Source: Globodera rostochiensis (lineage: Eukaryota > Nematoda > Chromadorea > Rhabditida > Heteroderidae). Taken from it: a DNA stretch of 64,000 nt. The stretch spans positions 1,477,501 to 1,541,500 of the forward strand of contig JAEVLN010000001.1 of assembly GCA_018350325.1 (NCBI GenBank). Direction: 5' to 3'. Below the pieces are notes generated by a model, which was given only the letters and a program-made list of their open reading frames with translations, had not been told where the DNA came from and did no database searches. Below, one piece after another: positions 1-11,971 of this stretch. Position 1 is the first letter of the stretch, and every line of letters begins with the position of its first letter. Both the position numbers and the translations under genes were made by a program.

Positions 1-190
1 AAAGATGGAACATGAAAAGACCGGAGACCCGGAACGAATAGAAATGGAATGCAAAATTCCGGAATAAGCGGAAGGGAGACAAACCTAAGAAACCGGAAGA
101 AACAAAACGAAATGATTCTGGTTCCGGAAAAGATGGAATCGAAGAAAAGACCGGAGCCACCGGACGAATAGAAATGGAATGCCAAAATTC
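1..190. other. Low-quality contig edge
   Basis: Compared with neighbouring copies of the same repeat, this stretch has about eight single-base gains or losses: one base lost in 'gacccgg', 'gcggaag', 'cctaag' and 'ccggacga', one gained in 'tgccaaa'. The following 8.8 kb has none that break the frame. This is the pattern of an unpolished long-read contig end, not of gene decay. Confidence 0.7.
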
Positions 191-3100
191 CGGAAGAACG
201 GGAAGGGAGACAAACCTGAAGAAACCGGAAGAAACCAAAACGGAAATGATTCTGGTTCCGGAAAAGATGGAAACGAGGAAAAGACCGGAGCCACCGGAAC
301 GAATAGAAATGGAATGCAAAATTCCGGAATAAGCGGGAAGGGAGACAAACCTGAAGAAACCGGAAGAAACCAAAACGGAAATGATTCTGGTTCCGGAAAA
401 GATGGAAATGAAGAAAAGACCGGAGACACCGGAACGAATAGAAATGGAATGCAAAATTCCGGAATAAGCGGGAAGGGAGACAAACCTGAAGAAACCGGAA
501 GAAACAAAAACGGAAATGATTCTGGTTCCGGAAAAGATGGAAACGAGGAAAAGACCGGAGCCACCGGAACGAATAGAAATGGAATGCAAAATTCCGGAAG
601 AAACGGGACGGGTGACAAACTTGAAGAAACCGGAAGAAACCAAAACGGAAATGATTCTGGTTCCGGAAAAGATGGAAATGAAGAAAAGACCGGAGACACC
701 GGAACGAATAGAAATGGAATGCAAAATTCCGGAATAAGCGGGAAGGGAGACAAACCTGAAGAAACCGGAAGAAACAAAAACGGAAATGATTCTGGTTCCG
801 GAAAAGATGGAAACGAGGAAAAGACCGGAGCCACCGGAACGAATAGAAATGGAATGCAAAATTCCGGAAGAAACGGGACGGGTGACAAACTTGAAGAAAC
901 CGGAAGAAACCAAAACGGAAATGATTCTGGTTCCGGAAAAGATGGAAATGACGAAAAGACCGGAGCCACCGGAACGAATAGAAATGGAATGCAAAATTCC
1001 GGAAGAAGCGGGAAGGGAGACAGACCTGAAGAAACCGGAAGAAACCAAAACCCAAAAAATTCTAGTTCCGGAAAAGATGGAAATGAAGAAAAGACCGGAG
1101 CCACCGAAACGAATAGAAATGGAATGCAAAATTCCGGAAGAAGCGGGAAGGGAGACAAACCTGAAGAAACCGGAAGAAACAAAAACGGAAATGATTCTGG
1201 TTCCGGAAAAGATGGAAACGAGGAAAAGACCGGAGCCACCGGAACGAATAGAAATGGAATGCAAAATTCCGGAATAAGCGGGAAGGGAGACAAACCTGAA
1301 GAAACCGGAAGAAACAAAAACGGAAATGATTCTGGTTCCGGAAAAGATGGAAATGACGAAAAGACCGGAGCCACCGGAACGAATAGAAATGGAATGCAAA
1401 ATTCCGGAAGAAGCGGGAAGGGAGACAGACCTGAAGAAACCGGAAGAAACCAAAACCCAAAAAATTCTAGTTCCGGAAAAGATGGAAATGAAGAAAAGAC
1501 CGGAGCCACCGAAACGAATAGAAATGGAATGCAAAATTCCGGAAGAAGCGGGAAGGGAGACAAACCTGAAGAAACCGGAAGAAACAAAAACGGAAATGAT
1601 TCTGGTTCCGGAAAAGATGGAAACGAGGAAAAGACCGGAGCCACCGGAACGAATGGGACCGGAGGAACGGCAAAAGGAAGAAGCGGGACGGGTGACAAAC
1701 CTGAAGAAACCGGGAGAAACCAAAACGGAAATGATTCTGGTTCCGGAAAAGATGGAAACGAAGAAAATACCGGAGCCACCGGAACGAATAGAAATGGAAT
1801 GCAAAATTCCGGAAGAAGTGGGAAGGTAGACAGACCTGAAGAAACCGGAAGAAACCAAAACCCAAAAAATTCTAGTTCCGGAAAAGATGGAAACGAAGAA
1901 AAGACCGGAGCCACCGGAACGAATGGAACCGGAGGAACGGCAAACGGAAGAAGCGGGTCGGGTGACAAACCTGAAGAAACCGGAAGAAGAGAAAGTGAAA
2001 CCACGATAAGCGGACCCGGAAGAAGCGGAACCAGTGACAACACAGAAGCAACCGGAAGAAAGCAGAACCCAAAAAATTCTAGTTCCGGAAAAGATGGAAA
2101 TGAGGAAAAGACCGGAGCCACCGGAACGAATGGGACCGGAGGAACGGCAAACGGAAGAAGCGGGACGGGTGACAAACCTGAAGAAACCGGAAGAAACCAA
2201 AACGGAAATGATTCTGGTTCCGGAAAAGATGGAAATGAAGAAAAGACCGGAGCCACCGGAACGAATAAAAATGGAATGCAAAATTCCGGAAGAAACGGGA
2301 CGGGTGACAAACCTGAAGAAACCGGAAGAAACCAAAACCCAAAAAATTCTAGTTCCGGAAAAGATAGAAATGAAGAAAATACCGGAGCCACCGGAACGAA
2401 TGGGACCGGAGGAACGGCAAACGGTAGAAGCGGGACGGGTGACAAACCTGAAGAAACCGGGAGAAACCAAAACGGAAATGATTCTGGCTCCGGAAAAGAT
2501 GGAAATGAAGAAAAGACCGGAACGAATGGAACCGGAGGAACGGCAAACGGAAGAAGCGGGACGGGTGACAAACCTGAAGAAACCGGAAGAAACCAAAACG
2601 GAAATGATTCTGGTTCCGGAAAAGATGGAAATGAAGAAAAGACCGGAGCCACCGGAACGAATGGAACCGGAGGAACGGCAAACGGAAGAAGCGGGACGGG
2701 TGACAAACCTGAAGAAACCGGAAGAAATCAAAACGGAAATGGTTCTGGGTCCGGAAAAGATGGAAACGAAGAAAAGACCGGAAACATCGGAATGAATGGC
2801 ACCGGAAGAACGGCAAACGGAAGAAGCGGGTCGGGTGACAAACCTGAAGAAACCGGAAGAAACCAAAACACAAAAAATTCTGGTACCGGAAAAGATGGAA
2901 ACGAAGAAAAGACCGGAAACATCGGAATGAATGGCACCGGAAGAACGGCAAACGGAAGAAGCGGGACGGGTGACAAACCTGAAGAAACCGGGAGAAACCA
3001 AAACGGAAATGATTCTGGTTCCGGAAAAGATGGAAATGAAGAACAGACCGGAACGAATGGAACCGGAGGAACGGCAAACGGAAGAAGCGGGACGGGTGAC

Positions 3101-6100
3101 AAACCTGAAGAAACCGGAAGAAACCAAAACGGAAATGATTCTGGTTCCGGAAAAGATGGAAATGAAGAAAAGACCGGAGCCACCGGAACGAATAGAAATG
3201 GAATGCAAAATTCCGGAAGAAACGGAACGGGTGACAAACCCGAAGAAACCGGGATAAACCAAAACCCAAAAAATTCTAGTTCCGGAATAGATGGAAACGA
3301 AGAAAAGACCGGAGCCACCGGAACGAATGGAACCGGAGGAACGGCAAACGGAAGAAGCGGAACGGGTGACAAACCTGAAGAAACCGGAAGAAACCAAAAC
3401 GGAAATGATTCTGGTTCCGGAAAAGATGGAAATGAAGAAAAGACCGGAGCCACCGGAACGAATGGAACCGGAGGAACGGCAAACGGAAGAAGCGGGACGG
3501 GTGACAAACCTGAAGAAACCGGAAGAAATCAAAACGGAAATGGTTCTGGGTCCGGAAAAGATGGAAACGAAGAAAAGACCGGGAACATCGGAGTGAATGG
3601 CACCGGAAGAACGGCAAACGGAAGAAGCGGGTCGGGTGACAAACCTGAAGAAACCGGAAGAAATCAAAACGGAAATGGTTCTGGTACCGGAAAAGATGGA
3701 AACGAAGAAAAGATTGGAAACATCGGAACGAATGGAACCGGAAGAACGGTAGACGTAACCGGAGGAAGCGGGTCGGGTGACAAACCTGAAGAATCCGGAA
3801 CAGGAAATAGAATAAAAAATGGACCCGGAAGAAGCGTAACCGGAGACAAACCAGAAGAAATCGGGAGAAGAGACAGTGAAACCACAATAAGTGGACCCGA
3901 AAGAAGCGGAACCAGTGACAAAACAGAAGCAACCGGAAGAAAGCAAAACGAAAATGATTCTGGTTCCGGAAAAGAAGACAATACCGGAGAAACCGGAACG
4001 AATGGAACCGGAGGAACGGCAAAAGGAAGAAGCGGGACGGGTGACAAACCCGAAGAAACCGGAAGAAACCAAAACCCAAAAAATTCTAGTTCTGGAATAG
4101 ATGGAAACGAAGAAAAGACCGGAGCCACCGGAACGAATGGAACCGGAGGAACGGCAAAAGGAAGAAGCGGGACGGGTGACAAACCCGAAGAAACCGGAAG
4201 AAACCAAAACCCAAAAAATTCTAGTTCTGGAATAGATGGAAACGAAGAAAAGACCGGAGCCACCGGAACGAATGGAACCGGAGGAACGGCAAACGGAAGA
4301 AGCGGGACGGGTGACAAAACAGAAGCAACCGGAAGAAAGCAAAACGAAAATGATTCTGGTTCCGGAAAAGAAGACAATACCGGAGCCACCGGAACGAATG
4401 GAACCGGAGGAACGGCAAACGGAAGAAGCGGGACGGTTGACAAACCTGAAGAAACCGGAATAAAGCAAAACAGAAACAATGGAAACAAAGCAAAGAGCGG
4501 AAACACCGGAACGAATGGAACCGGAGGAAGCAGGACGGATGATAAACCTGAAGAAACCGGAAGAAACCAAAATACAAAAAATTCGGGTTCTGGAAAAGAA
4601 GGTAATACCGGAGAAACCGGAACCGATGGAACTGGAGGAACGGCAAACGGAAGAAGCGGGAAGGGAGACAAAACAGAAGCAACCGGAAGAAAGCAGAACA
4701 GAAATAATTCTGATACCGGAAAAGATGGAAACGAAGAAAAGACCGGAAACACCGGAACGAATGGAACCGGAAGAACGGCAAACGGAAGAAGCGGGACGGG
4801 TGACAAACCTGAAGAAACCGGAAGAAAGCAAAACGAAAATGATTCTGGTTCCGGAAAAGAAGACAATACCGGAGCCACCGGAACGAATGGAACCGGAGGA
4901 ACGGCAAACGGAAGAAGCGGGACGGTTGACAAACCTGAAGAAACCGGAATAAAGCAAAACAGAAACAATGGAAACAAAGCAAAGAGCGGAAACACCGGAA
5001 CGAATGGAACCGGAGGAAGCAGGACGGATGATAAACCTGAAGAAACCGGAAGAAACCAAAATACAAAAAATTCGGGTTCTGGAAAAGAAGGTAATACCGG
5101 AGAAACCGGAACCGATGGAACTGGAGGAACGGCAAACGGAAGAAGCGGGAAGGGAGACAAAACAGAAGCAACCGGAAGAAAGCAGAACAGAAATAATTCT
5201 GATACCGGAAAAGATGGAAACGAAGAAAAGACCGGAAACACCGGAACGAATGGAACCGGAAGAACGGCAAACGGAAGAAGCGGGACGGGTGACGAACCTG
5301 AAGAAACCGGAAGAAACCAAAACACAAAAAATTCTGGTTCCGGAAAAGATGGAAACGAAGAAAAGACCGGAAACACCGGAACGAATGGAACCGGAGGAAG
5401 CAGGACGGATGATAAACCTGAAGAAACCGGAAGAAACCAAAATGGAAATGATTCTGGTTCGAAAGAAGACAATACCGGAGAAACCAGAACGAATGGAACC
5501 GGAGGAACGACAAACGGAAGAAGCGGGAAAGGAGACAAACAAGAAGAAACCGGAAGAAACCAAAACACAAAAAATTCTGGTTCCGGAAAAGATGGAAACG
5601 AAGAAAAGACCGGAAACACCGGAACGAATGGAACCGGAGGGAGCAGGACGGATAATAAACCTGAAGAAACCGGAAGAAACCAAAATGGAAATGATTCTGG
5701 TTCCGGAAAAGAAGACAATACCGGAGAAACCGGAACGAATGGAACTGGAGGAACGGCAAACGGAAGAAGCGGGAAGGGTGACAAACCTGAAGAAACCGGA
5801 AGAAACCAAAACGGAAATGATTCTGATTCCGGAAAAGATGGAAAAGAAGAAAAGACCGGAGCCACCGGAACGAATAGAAATGGAATGCAAAATTCCGGAA
5901 GAATCGGGAAGGGAGACAGACCTGAAGAAACCGGAAGAAACCAAAACGGAAATGATTCTGGTTCCGGAAAAGATGGAAACGAAGAAAAGACCGGAGCCAC
6001 CGGAACGAATGGAACCGGAGGAACGGCAAACGAAAGAATCGGGACGAGTGACAAACCTGAAGAAACCGGAATAAAGCAAAACAGAAACAATTCCGGTACC

Positions 6101-8780
6101 GGAAAAGATGGAAACGAAGAAAAGACCGGGAACATCGGAGTGAATGGCACCGGAAGAACGGCAAACGGAAGAAGCGGGTCGGGTGACAAACCTGAAGAAA
6201 CCGGAAGAAACCAAAACACAAAAAATTCTGGTACCGGAAAAGATGGAAACGAAGAAAAGACCGGAAACATCGGAACGAATGGAACCGGAAGAACGGTAGA
6301 CGTAACCGGAGGAAGCGGGTCGGGTGACAAACCTGAAGAATCCGGAACAGGAAATAGAATAAAAAATGGACCCGGAAGAAGCGTAACCGGAGACAAACCA
6401 GAAGAAATCGGGAGAAGAGACAGTGAAACCACAATAAGTGGACCCGAAAGAAGCGGAACCAGTGACAAAACAGAAGCAACCGGAAGAAAGCAAAACGAAA
6501 ATGATTCTGGTTCCGGAAAAGAAGACAATACCGGAGCCACCGGAACGAATGGAACCGGAGGAACGGCAAACGGAAGAAGCGGGACGGGTGACAAAACAGA
6601 AGCAACCGGAAGAAAGCAAAACGAAAATGATTCTGGTTCCGGAAAAGAAGACAATACCGGAGCCACCGGAACGAATGGAACCGGAGGAACGGCAAACGGA
6701 AGAAGCGGGACGGTTGACAAACCTGAAGAAACCGAAATAAAGCAAAACAGAAACAATGGAAACAAAGCAAAGAGCGGAAACACCGGAACGAATGGAACCG
6801 GAGGAAGCAGGACGGATGATAAACCTGAAGAAACCGGAAGAAACCAAAATACAAAAAATTCGGGTTCTGGAAAAGAAGGTAATACCGGAGAAACCGGAAC
6901 CGATGGAACTGGAGGAACGGCAAACGGAAGAAGCGGGAAGGGAGACAAAACAGAAGCAACCGGAAGAAAGCAGAACAGAAATAATTCTGATACCGGAAAA
7001 GATGGAAACGAAGAAAAGACCGGAAACACCGGAACGAATGGAACCGGAAGAACGGCAAACGGAAGAAGCGGGACGGGTGACAAACCTGAAGAAACCGGAA
7101 GAAACCAAAACACAAAAAATTCTGGTTCCGGAAAAGATGGAAACGAAGAAAAGACCGGAAACACCGGAACGAATGGAACCGGAGGAAGCAGGACGGATGA
7201 TAAACCTGAAGAAACCGGAAGAAACCAAAATGGAAATGATTCTGGTTCGAAAGAAGACAATACCGGAGAAACCGGAACGAATGGAACTGGAGGAACGGCA
7301 AACGGAAGAAGCGGGAAGGGTGATAAACCTGAAGAAACCGGAAGAAACCAAAACGGAAATGATTCTGATTCCGGAAAAGATGGAAAAGAAGAAAAGACCG
7401 GAGCCACCGGAACGAATAGAAATGGAATGCAAAATTCCGGAAGAATCGGGAAGGGAGACAGACCTGAAGAAACCGGAAGAAACCAAAACCCAAAAAATTC
7501 TAGTTCCGGAAAAGATGGAAACGAAGAAAAGACCGGAGCCACCGGAACGAATGGAACCGGAGGAACGGCAAACGAAAGAATCGGGACGGGTGACAAACCT
7601 GAAGAAACCGGAATAAAGCAAAACAGAAACAATTCCGGTACCGGAAAAGATGGAAACAAAGCAAAGAGCGGAAACACCGGAACGAATGGAACCGGAAGAA
7701 CGACAAACGGAAGAAGCGGGACGGGCATCAAACCAGAAGAAACCGGAAGAAACCAAAACAGAAACAATTCTGGTACCCGAAAAGATGGAAACGAAGAAAA
7801 GACCGGAGAAACCGGTACGAATGGAACCGGAGGAACGGCAAACGGAAGAAGCGGGACGGGTGTCAACCCTGAAGAAACCGGAAGAAACCAAAACCCAAAA
7901 AATTCTAGTTCCGGAAAAGATGAAAACAAAGAAAAAACCGGAAACGTCGGAATGAATGGAACCGGAGGAAGCAGGACAGGTGACAAACCTGAAGAAACCG
8001 GAAGAAATCAAAACGGAAATAATTCTGGTACCGGAAAAGATGGAAATGAAGAAAAGACCGGAGCCACCGGAACGAATGGAAATGGAATGCAAAATTCCAG
8101 AGGAAGCAGTACGGGTGACAAACCTGAAGAAGCCGGAAGAAATCAAAACGGAAATGATTCTGGGTCAGGAAAAGATGAAAACGAAGAAAGAATCGGAAAC
8201 ACTGGAACCAATGGAAATGGATTGCAAAATTCCGGAAGAAGCGGGAATGGAGACAAACCTGAAGAAACCGGAATAAAGCAAAACAGAAATAATTCTGGTT
8301 CCGGAAAAGATGGACACGAAGAAAAGACCGGAAACGGAATGCAAAATTCCGGAAGAAGCGGAACGGATGACAAACCCGAAGAAACCGGAAGAAACCAAAA
8401 CACAAACAATTCTGGTACCGGAAAAGATGGAAACGAAGCAAAGACCGGAAACACCGGAGCAAATGGAAATGGAATGCAAAATTCCGGAAGAAGCGGAACG
8501 GATGACAAACTCGAAGAAACCGGAAGAAACCATAACACAAACAATTCTGGTTCTGGAAACGAAGAAAAGACCGGAGTCACCGGGACGAATGAAAATGGAA
8601 TGCAAAATTCTGGAAGAAGCGGGGCGTCTGATAGAAAGCAAAACGGATACATTTCTGGTTCTGGAAAAGAAGAAACAGGAAGAAAGCAAAACATAAATAA
8701 TTTAGGTACCGGAAACCAAAACACAAACAATGCTGGTTCCGAAAACGAAGAAAAGACCGGAGAAACCGGAAGAAGAAAAA
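1..8780 (+). repeat. 135-bp coding tandem repeat array (about 70 units)
   Basis: The unit is 45 codons, with a core reading KPEETGRNQN, then GSGKDGNEEKTG, then GTNGTGGTANGRS. It is rich in G, N, E, K, T and S, with no Cys and almost no hydrophobic residues. CCGGA words recur every 15-20 bases, so the 135-bp unit looks built from a shorter ancestral word. Several unit types alternate: a type with NRNGMQNSG, one with PKNSSSG, and shortened ones. Longer blocks are duplicated as groups, for example around 3751 and 6298, and around 4438, 4927 and 6715. Units become diverged after about 8100. Lack of stop codons on the opposite strand produces large shadow frames. Confidence 0.95.
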
Positions 8781-10342
8781 GTGAAGGCAAGATAAGAAGG
8801 TCCGGAAAAGATGGAATCATTGACAAAACAGAAACCGCAAATGGATATGATTCAACAGAAGTTGAGGATGCTTTTGTAACTGAACCTCCAGAAGAAATTG
8901 AAGGATTTTCGGATAACAATAATTCAAAAAGCAATGCTATCGGCGGAGCTTCTTCTAATGGATCTAATAATACTGTAAAAGAAGGGATCGCCAGCGGCTC
9001 TGGCCAAAATGCTGAACAAATGCCAATTAGCGCAAGCTCATCGAATTTTGATCCAAGTATTGTAATCGTAGTGCAATTTGGTTTTCTTTCAAATTTTAAG
9101 ATTCGTCGCGTGGCAGTAGCAATGCTAAAAGGCATAATGATGCCGAAGCTGTTTCAGCATCACAAAATCAAGACGACCCGCCTGTTCCGGCGAATTGTTT
9201 CAGCGCTGATACGTTGGTGAGAACTGTTTACGGGGAGAAGAGGATGGATCAGCTTGAAGTCGGAGATTTGGTCAGTAAATATTTCGTATTTTTTGTAGGG
9301 TAAAATATTTTCTTAGTGAAATTATGTTCAGGTATTGGTGCCGGCTAGCGCTGGTACGTTGAAATATGAACGTGTTGAATTGTTTTATCACATCGAGCCG
9401 GATACGCAAGCTCGCTTTCTTCAAATCGTAACGGAATCCGGAAAAACGCTTTCACTGACCGGTCAGATTTTTAAAATTTATATTTTACAAATTGAAGTGG
9501 CGTAGCCTATGACAACCCTTGCCTTCCTTTCAGCCCTGCATATGCTTCCATTTGGAAACTGCTCCGAAATGCGTGAAACCAATTTGGACATTGAGGGCAT
9601 TGAGCAATGGATGCGGAAGTCCAGGTAGACACGGACATCCAAAACATATTTCAGGGGTTTCGGACACAAAAATGTTGCGCAGCCGGGCGGGGCACTTACT
9701 TCTCCGAAATCTCTCCTTTTCAACAGCAGATTTGTGCATAAAGCTTCGGTCGGCGATTGTGTGTTCACCCTGGACGATCGGCAGAATGAACCGACAGTGC
9801 GAGTGGAGCGGATACAAAAGGTAGGCCTGGATTGGGACAGCTAAATGTAAAATTTTTTAAACGAAAAAAATAAAATAATACAACTTTTTTAGATTGGTCG
9901 AACATTCTCCAAGGGCATTTACAGGTTCTGCGAGAGAGAAAATTTAGCAAAATCTATGACAATTTTTTACAGTCCGATGACAATGGAAGGTGCTTTGGTC
10001 ACGAACGGAATTCTCAGTTCATGCTTCTCCCAAATTGAAAGTCACATTGTGCAGAAGGTACAAAATTGGACAACATTTTGAACTGAACATATAAATGATT
10101 AAATCACTTACGCAGCTCTCATTTGACCTGCTCATGAGCATTTACAGGACGTTCGGCTACCTGTCAGGTGGGTACTTTTACGCTAATATATCCTACAATT
10201 AAAAGTCGGCCTAATTTCAAAATGTGCCAATGCCAACCATTCAGAACTTTCGGAACGGACTGTCCAAAGGCAAGCCATTCCCGGACTGGTCGACCTTCTA
10301 CACACTTTCAGCCGGTACATCGTCCCATTCGCCAAATACTAA
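1..10342 (+). CDS. Giant hedgehog-related (Hint/hog) protein, 5' end missing
   Basis: A tandem-repeat region of about 2,900 residues is followed by an acidic/Ser/Asn linker and a C-terminal Hint domain. The open frame is clean from 179. Before that, indels break it (contig edge), so the true start and any signal peptide lie outside. Exons: to 9056, 9101-9270, 9332-9461, 9534-9624, 9655-9820, 9893-9924, 9973-10057, 10116-10167, 10245-10342; all phases agree, giving at least 3,233 aa. The Hint domain starts at CFSADTLV (catalytic Cys after PAN). It has GDLVLVPAS, the TxxH motif (LTALH) and the late GIYSPMTMEGALVTNGILSSCF block with its Cys, as in hedgehog autoprocessing domains. No hedge, ground-like or wart domain is visible. 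By family analogy the Hint would cleave itself and release the repeat part outside the cell, possibly lipid-modified. The Hint call is firm; biological role unknown. Confidence 0.88.
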
Positions 10343-10588
10343 ATTTTATTCAATTTTACGTTTTTTTTAATTTTTATTACTCACGCAATCATCATGGTCC
10401 TCGCCTTCTTATTCACTTTGATCACGGGTAGCATTTATTTGCATGTACTATTCTTCCCATTACCAAATTCGCATATTTTCCCATACTTTAATGTGATATT
10501 TTTATAGTAATGATGATTTTATGAATTTAAATAAAAAGTCAATTAATTTGCTGAAAGAAGCTGTTAGAGTTTAACAAATGGAATTATT

Positions 10589-11236
10589 GGCGGTACGACA
10601 ATTGCGGATCGGCAATTGCGGACGGGACAATTGCGGACGACAATTGCGGACGACAATTGCGGACGAGACAATTGCGGACGACAATTGCGGACGACAATTG
10701 CGGACAAGACAATTGCGGACGACAAAAACGTTATAATTAAGCTGGGATATCACTTAAATATTTTCATTTTAATTAGCTTGATTAACGAAATGCGGATCAT
10801 TATATTTGTTACTAAGAAATGTTTATCGGTTTAATTCTATGTAAGCTTGATAATGCAACGTCCTAAAACCCGGGCGCCCGTCCGAACCCTACTTTGAACG
10901 TCCAACAATGTTGAATGAAAGAAGCCTTGAATTATTTTTATGTTGATTTTTAAACTATTTAGGACGTTGCATTATCAAGCTTACATAGAATTAAACCGAT
11001 AAACATTTCTTAGTAACAAATATAATGATCCGCATTTCGTTAATCAAGCTAATTAAAATGAAAATATTTAAGTGATATCCCAGCTTAATTATAACGTTTT
11101 TGTCGTCCGCAATTGTCTCGTCCGTAATTGTCGTCCGCAATTGTCGTCCGCAATTGTCTCGTCCGCAATTGTCGTCCGCAATTGTCGTCCGCAATTGTCC
11201 CGTCCGCAATTGCCGATCCGCAATTGTCGTAACACC
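10589..11236. mobile_element. 648-bp foldback (long inverted repeat) DNA transposon
   Basis: Two nearly identical inverted arms of about 280 bp (10589-10868 and 10961-11236) flank a spacer of about 90 bp. The outer part of each arm is a short tandem array of an ACAATTGCGGACG-type unit; the inner part is AT-rich. Perfect 8-bp direct repeats GAATTATT lie at 10581-10588 and 11237-11244, fitting a target-site duplication. Termini read GGCGGTACGAC and, reversed, GGTGTTACGAC. There is no transposase. The small frames in the arms are mirror images of each other and are not genes. An 8-bp duplication is usual for hAT and some other superfamilies, but this site does not fit the hAT consensus, so the superfamily is left open. 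Confidence 0.85.
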
Positions 11237-11244
11237 GAATTATT

Positions 11245-11971
11245 ATACATAAGAATACTTAATGATGATTGGTTTTATTTGTTTTTGGTTGGGCAGCATT
11301 TCGGTGTGTGAGAAATTCCGCCTTCTCTTTCTGTTCTTTTTGCGTGCCGTGCCACGCCTTCGGCGTTTTCTCTTCTCAACGCTTTCTATCCTGGAAGTAT
11401 TTCCACGCTTAGCTCATCCGGCCACTCCGCTCTTTCCTCTGCTGCTGGGACCTCCGTTTTTGGCGTGTCAGTGAGGGTTGGATAAAATTTGGCACGAATG
11501 GCTGTTAGGGGGGGGGAGTCGGAGAAGTGCCGTCGATAGGACGGGAGACCGAAAGCTGAAAAATTGGAGGGATGTGCACTCGCCAGCAGTCGACCAGCAA
11601 CAGCAGCAGCTCTCTCTTGCCCCTCTGTTTTTTTCCCTCTCCTCCAATCTCACTGGCCGCTTCCATTGTTAGCCTTCACCCACCAATTCTTACGCCTTTT
11701 ACTGAAAACTTCTGTCGCCTCCGGCCGCGGCAGCATTTCGGCACAATGTCGACGACTGATTTATCCTTTGAGGGCGGAATCGCAATAAAATGTCATTCAT
11801 TATCTCTAATTAATTCTCTTGGGAAAAGGAAGCTATCCGTTTTGTTCGAGCTCAACATCGGATTATTGTGAACGTGTAAAACAATGTTAACCAACCAATC
11901 TTTATGTCCGACAGTTGTCCAAATACACAGTGTGCAAGTAAAACGTCTGTTTTTAGGCGAAATTATGCAAA
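11245..11971. other. Gene-free stretch upstream of the alpha2/delta gene
   Basis: No convincing coding exon is seen on either strand. It holds a pyrimidine-rich region (about 11320-11470), a G7 run at 11510 and CAG-like repeats near 11590. It probably contains the 5' untranslated region and promoter of the next gene. Confidence 0.4.

Noticed and set aside
85..7986. Very long minus-strand open frames (about 870, 1,440 and 1,090 codons) rich in F, P, V, L and S
   Set aside because: They are the complement of the hog repeat array. The 135-bp period simply lacks stops in these frames; the plus-strand frame continues into a real Hint domain and has the splice support.
516..8696. Other plus-strand frames in the array (MILVPEKME... 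types)
   Set aside because: Shifted readings of the same repeat with internal stops; no link to the downstream domain.
1..8780. CRISPR-like regular repetition
   Set aside because: There are no unique spacers between the repeats; the repeat is coding, tandem, and in a eukaryotic gene context.
9168..10342. True hedgehog ligand or intein
   Set aside because: No hedgehog signalling domain precedes it, and there is no homing endonuclease or C-terminal intein His-Asn. The GIYSPMT...SSCF ending is hedgehog-type.
10571..11311. Two mirror-image small proteins (MRTGQLRTTIADD...)
   Set aside because: They are translations of the two inverted arms of the foldback element and exist only because of the arm symmetry.
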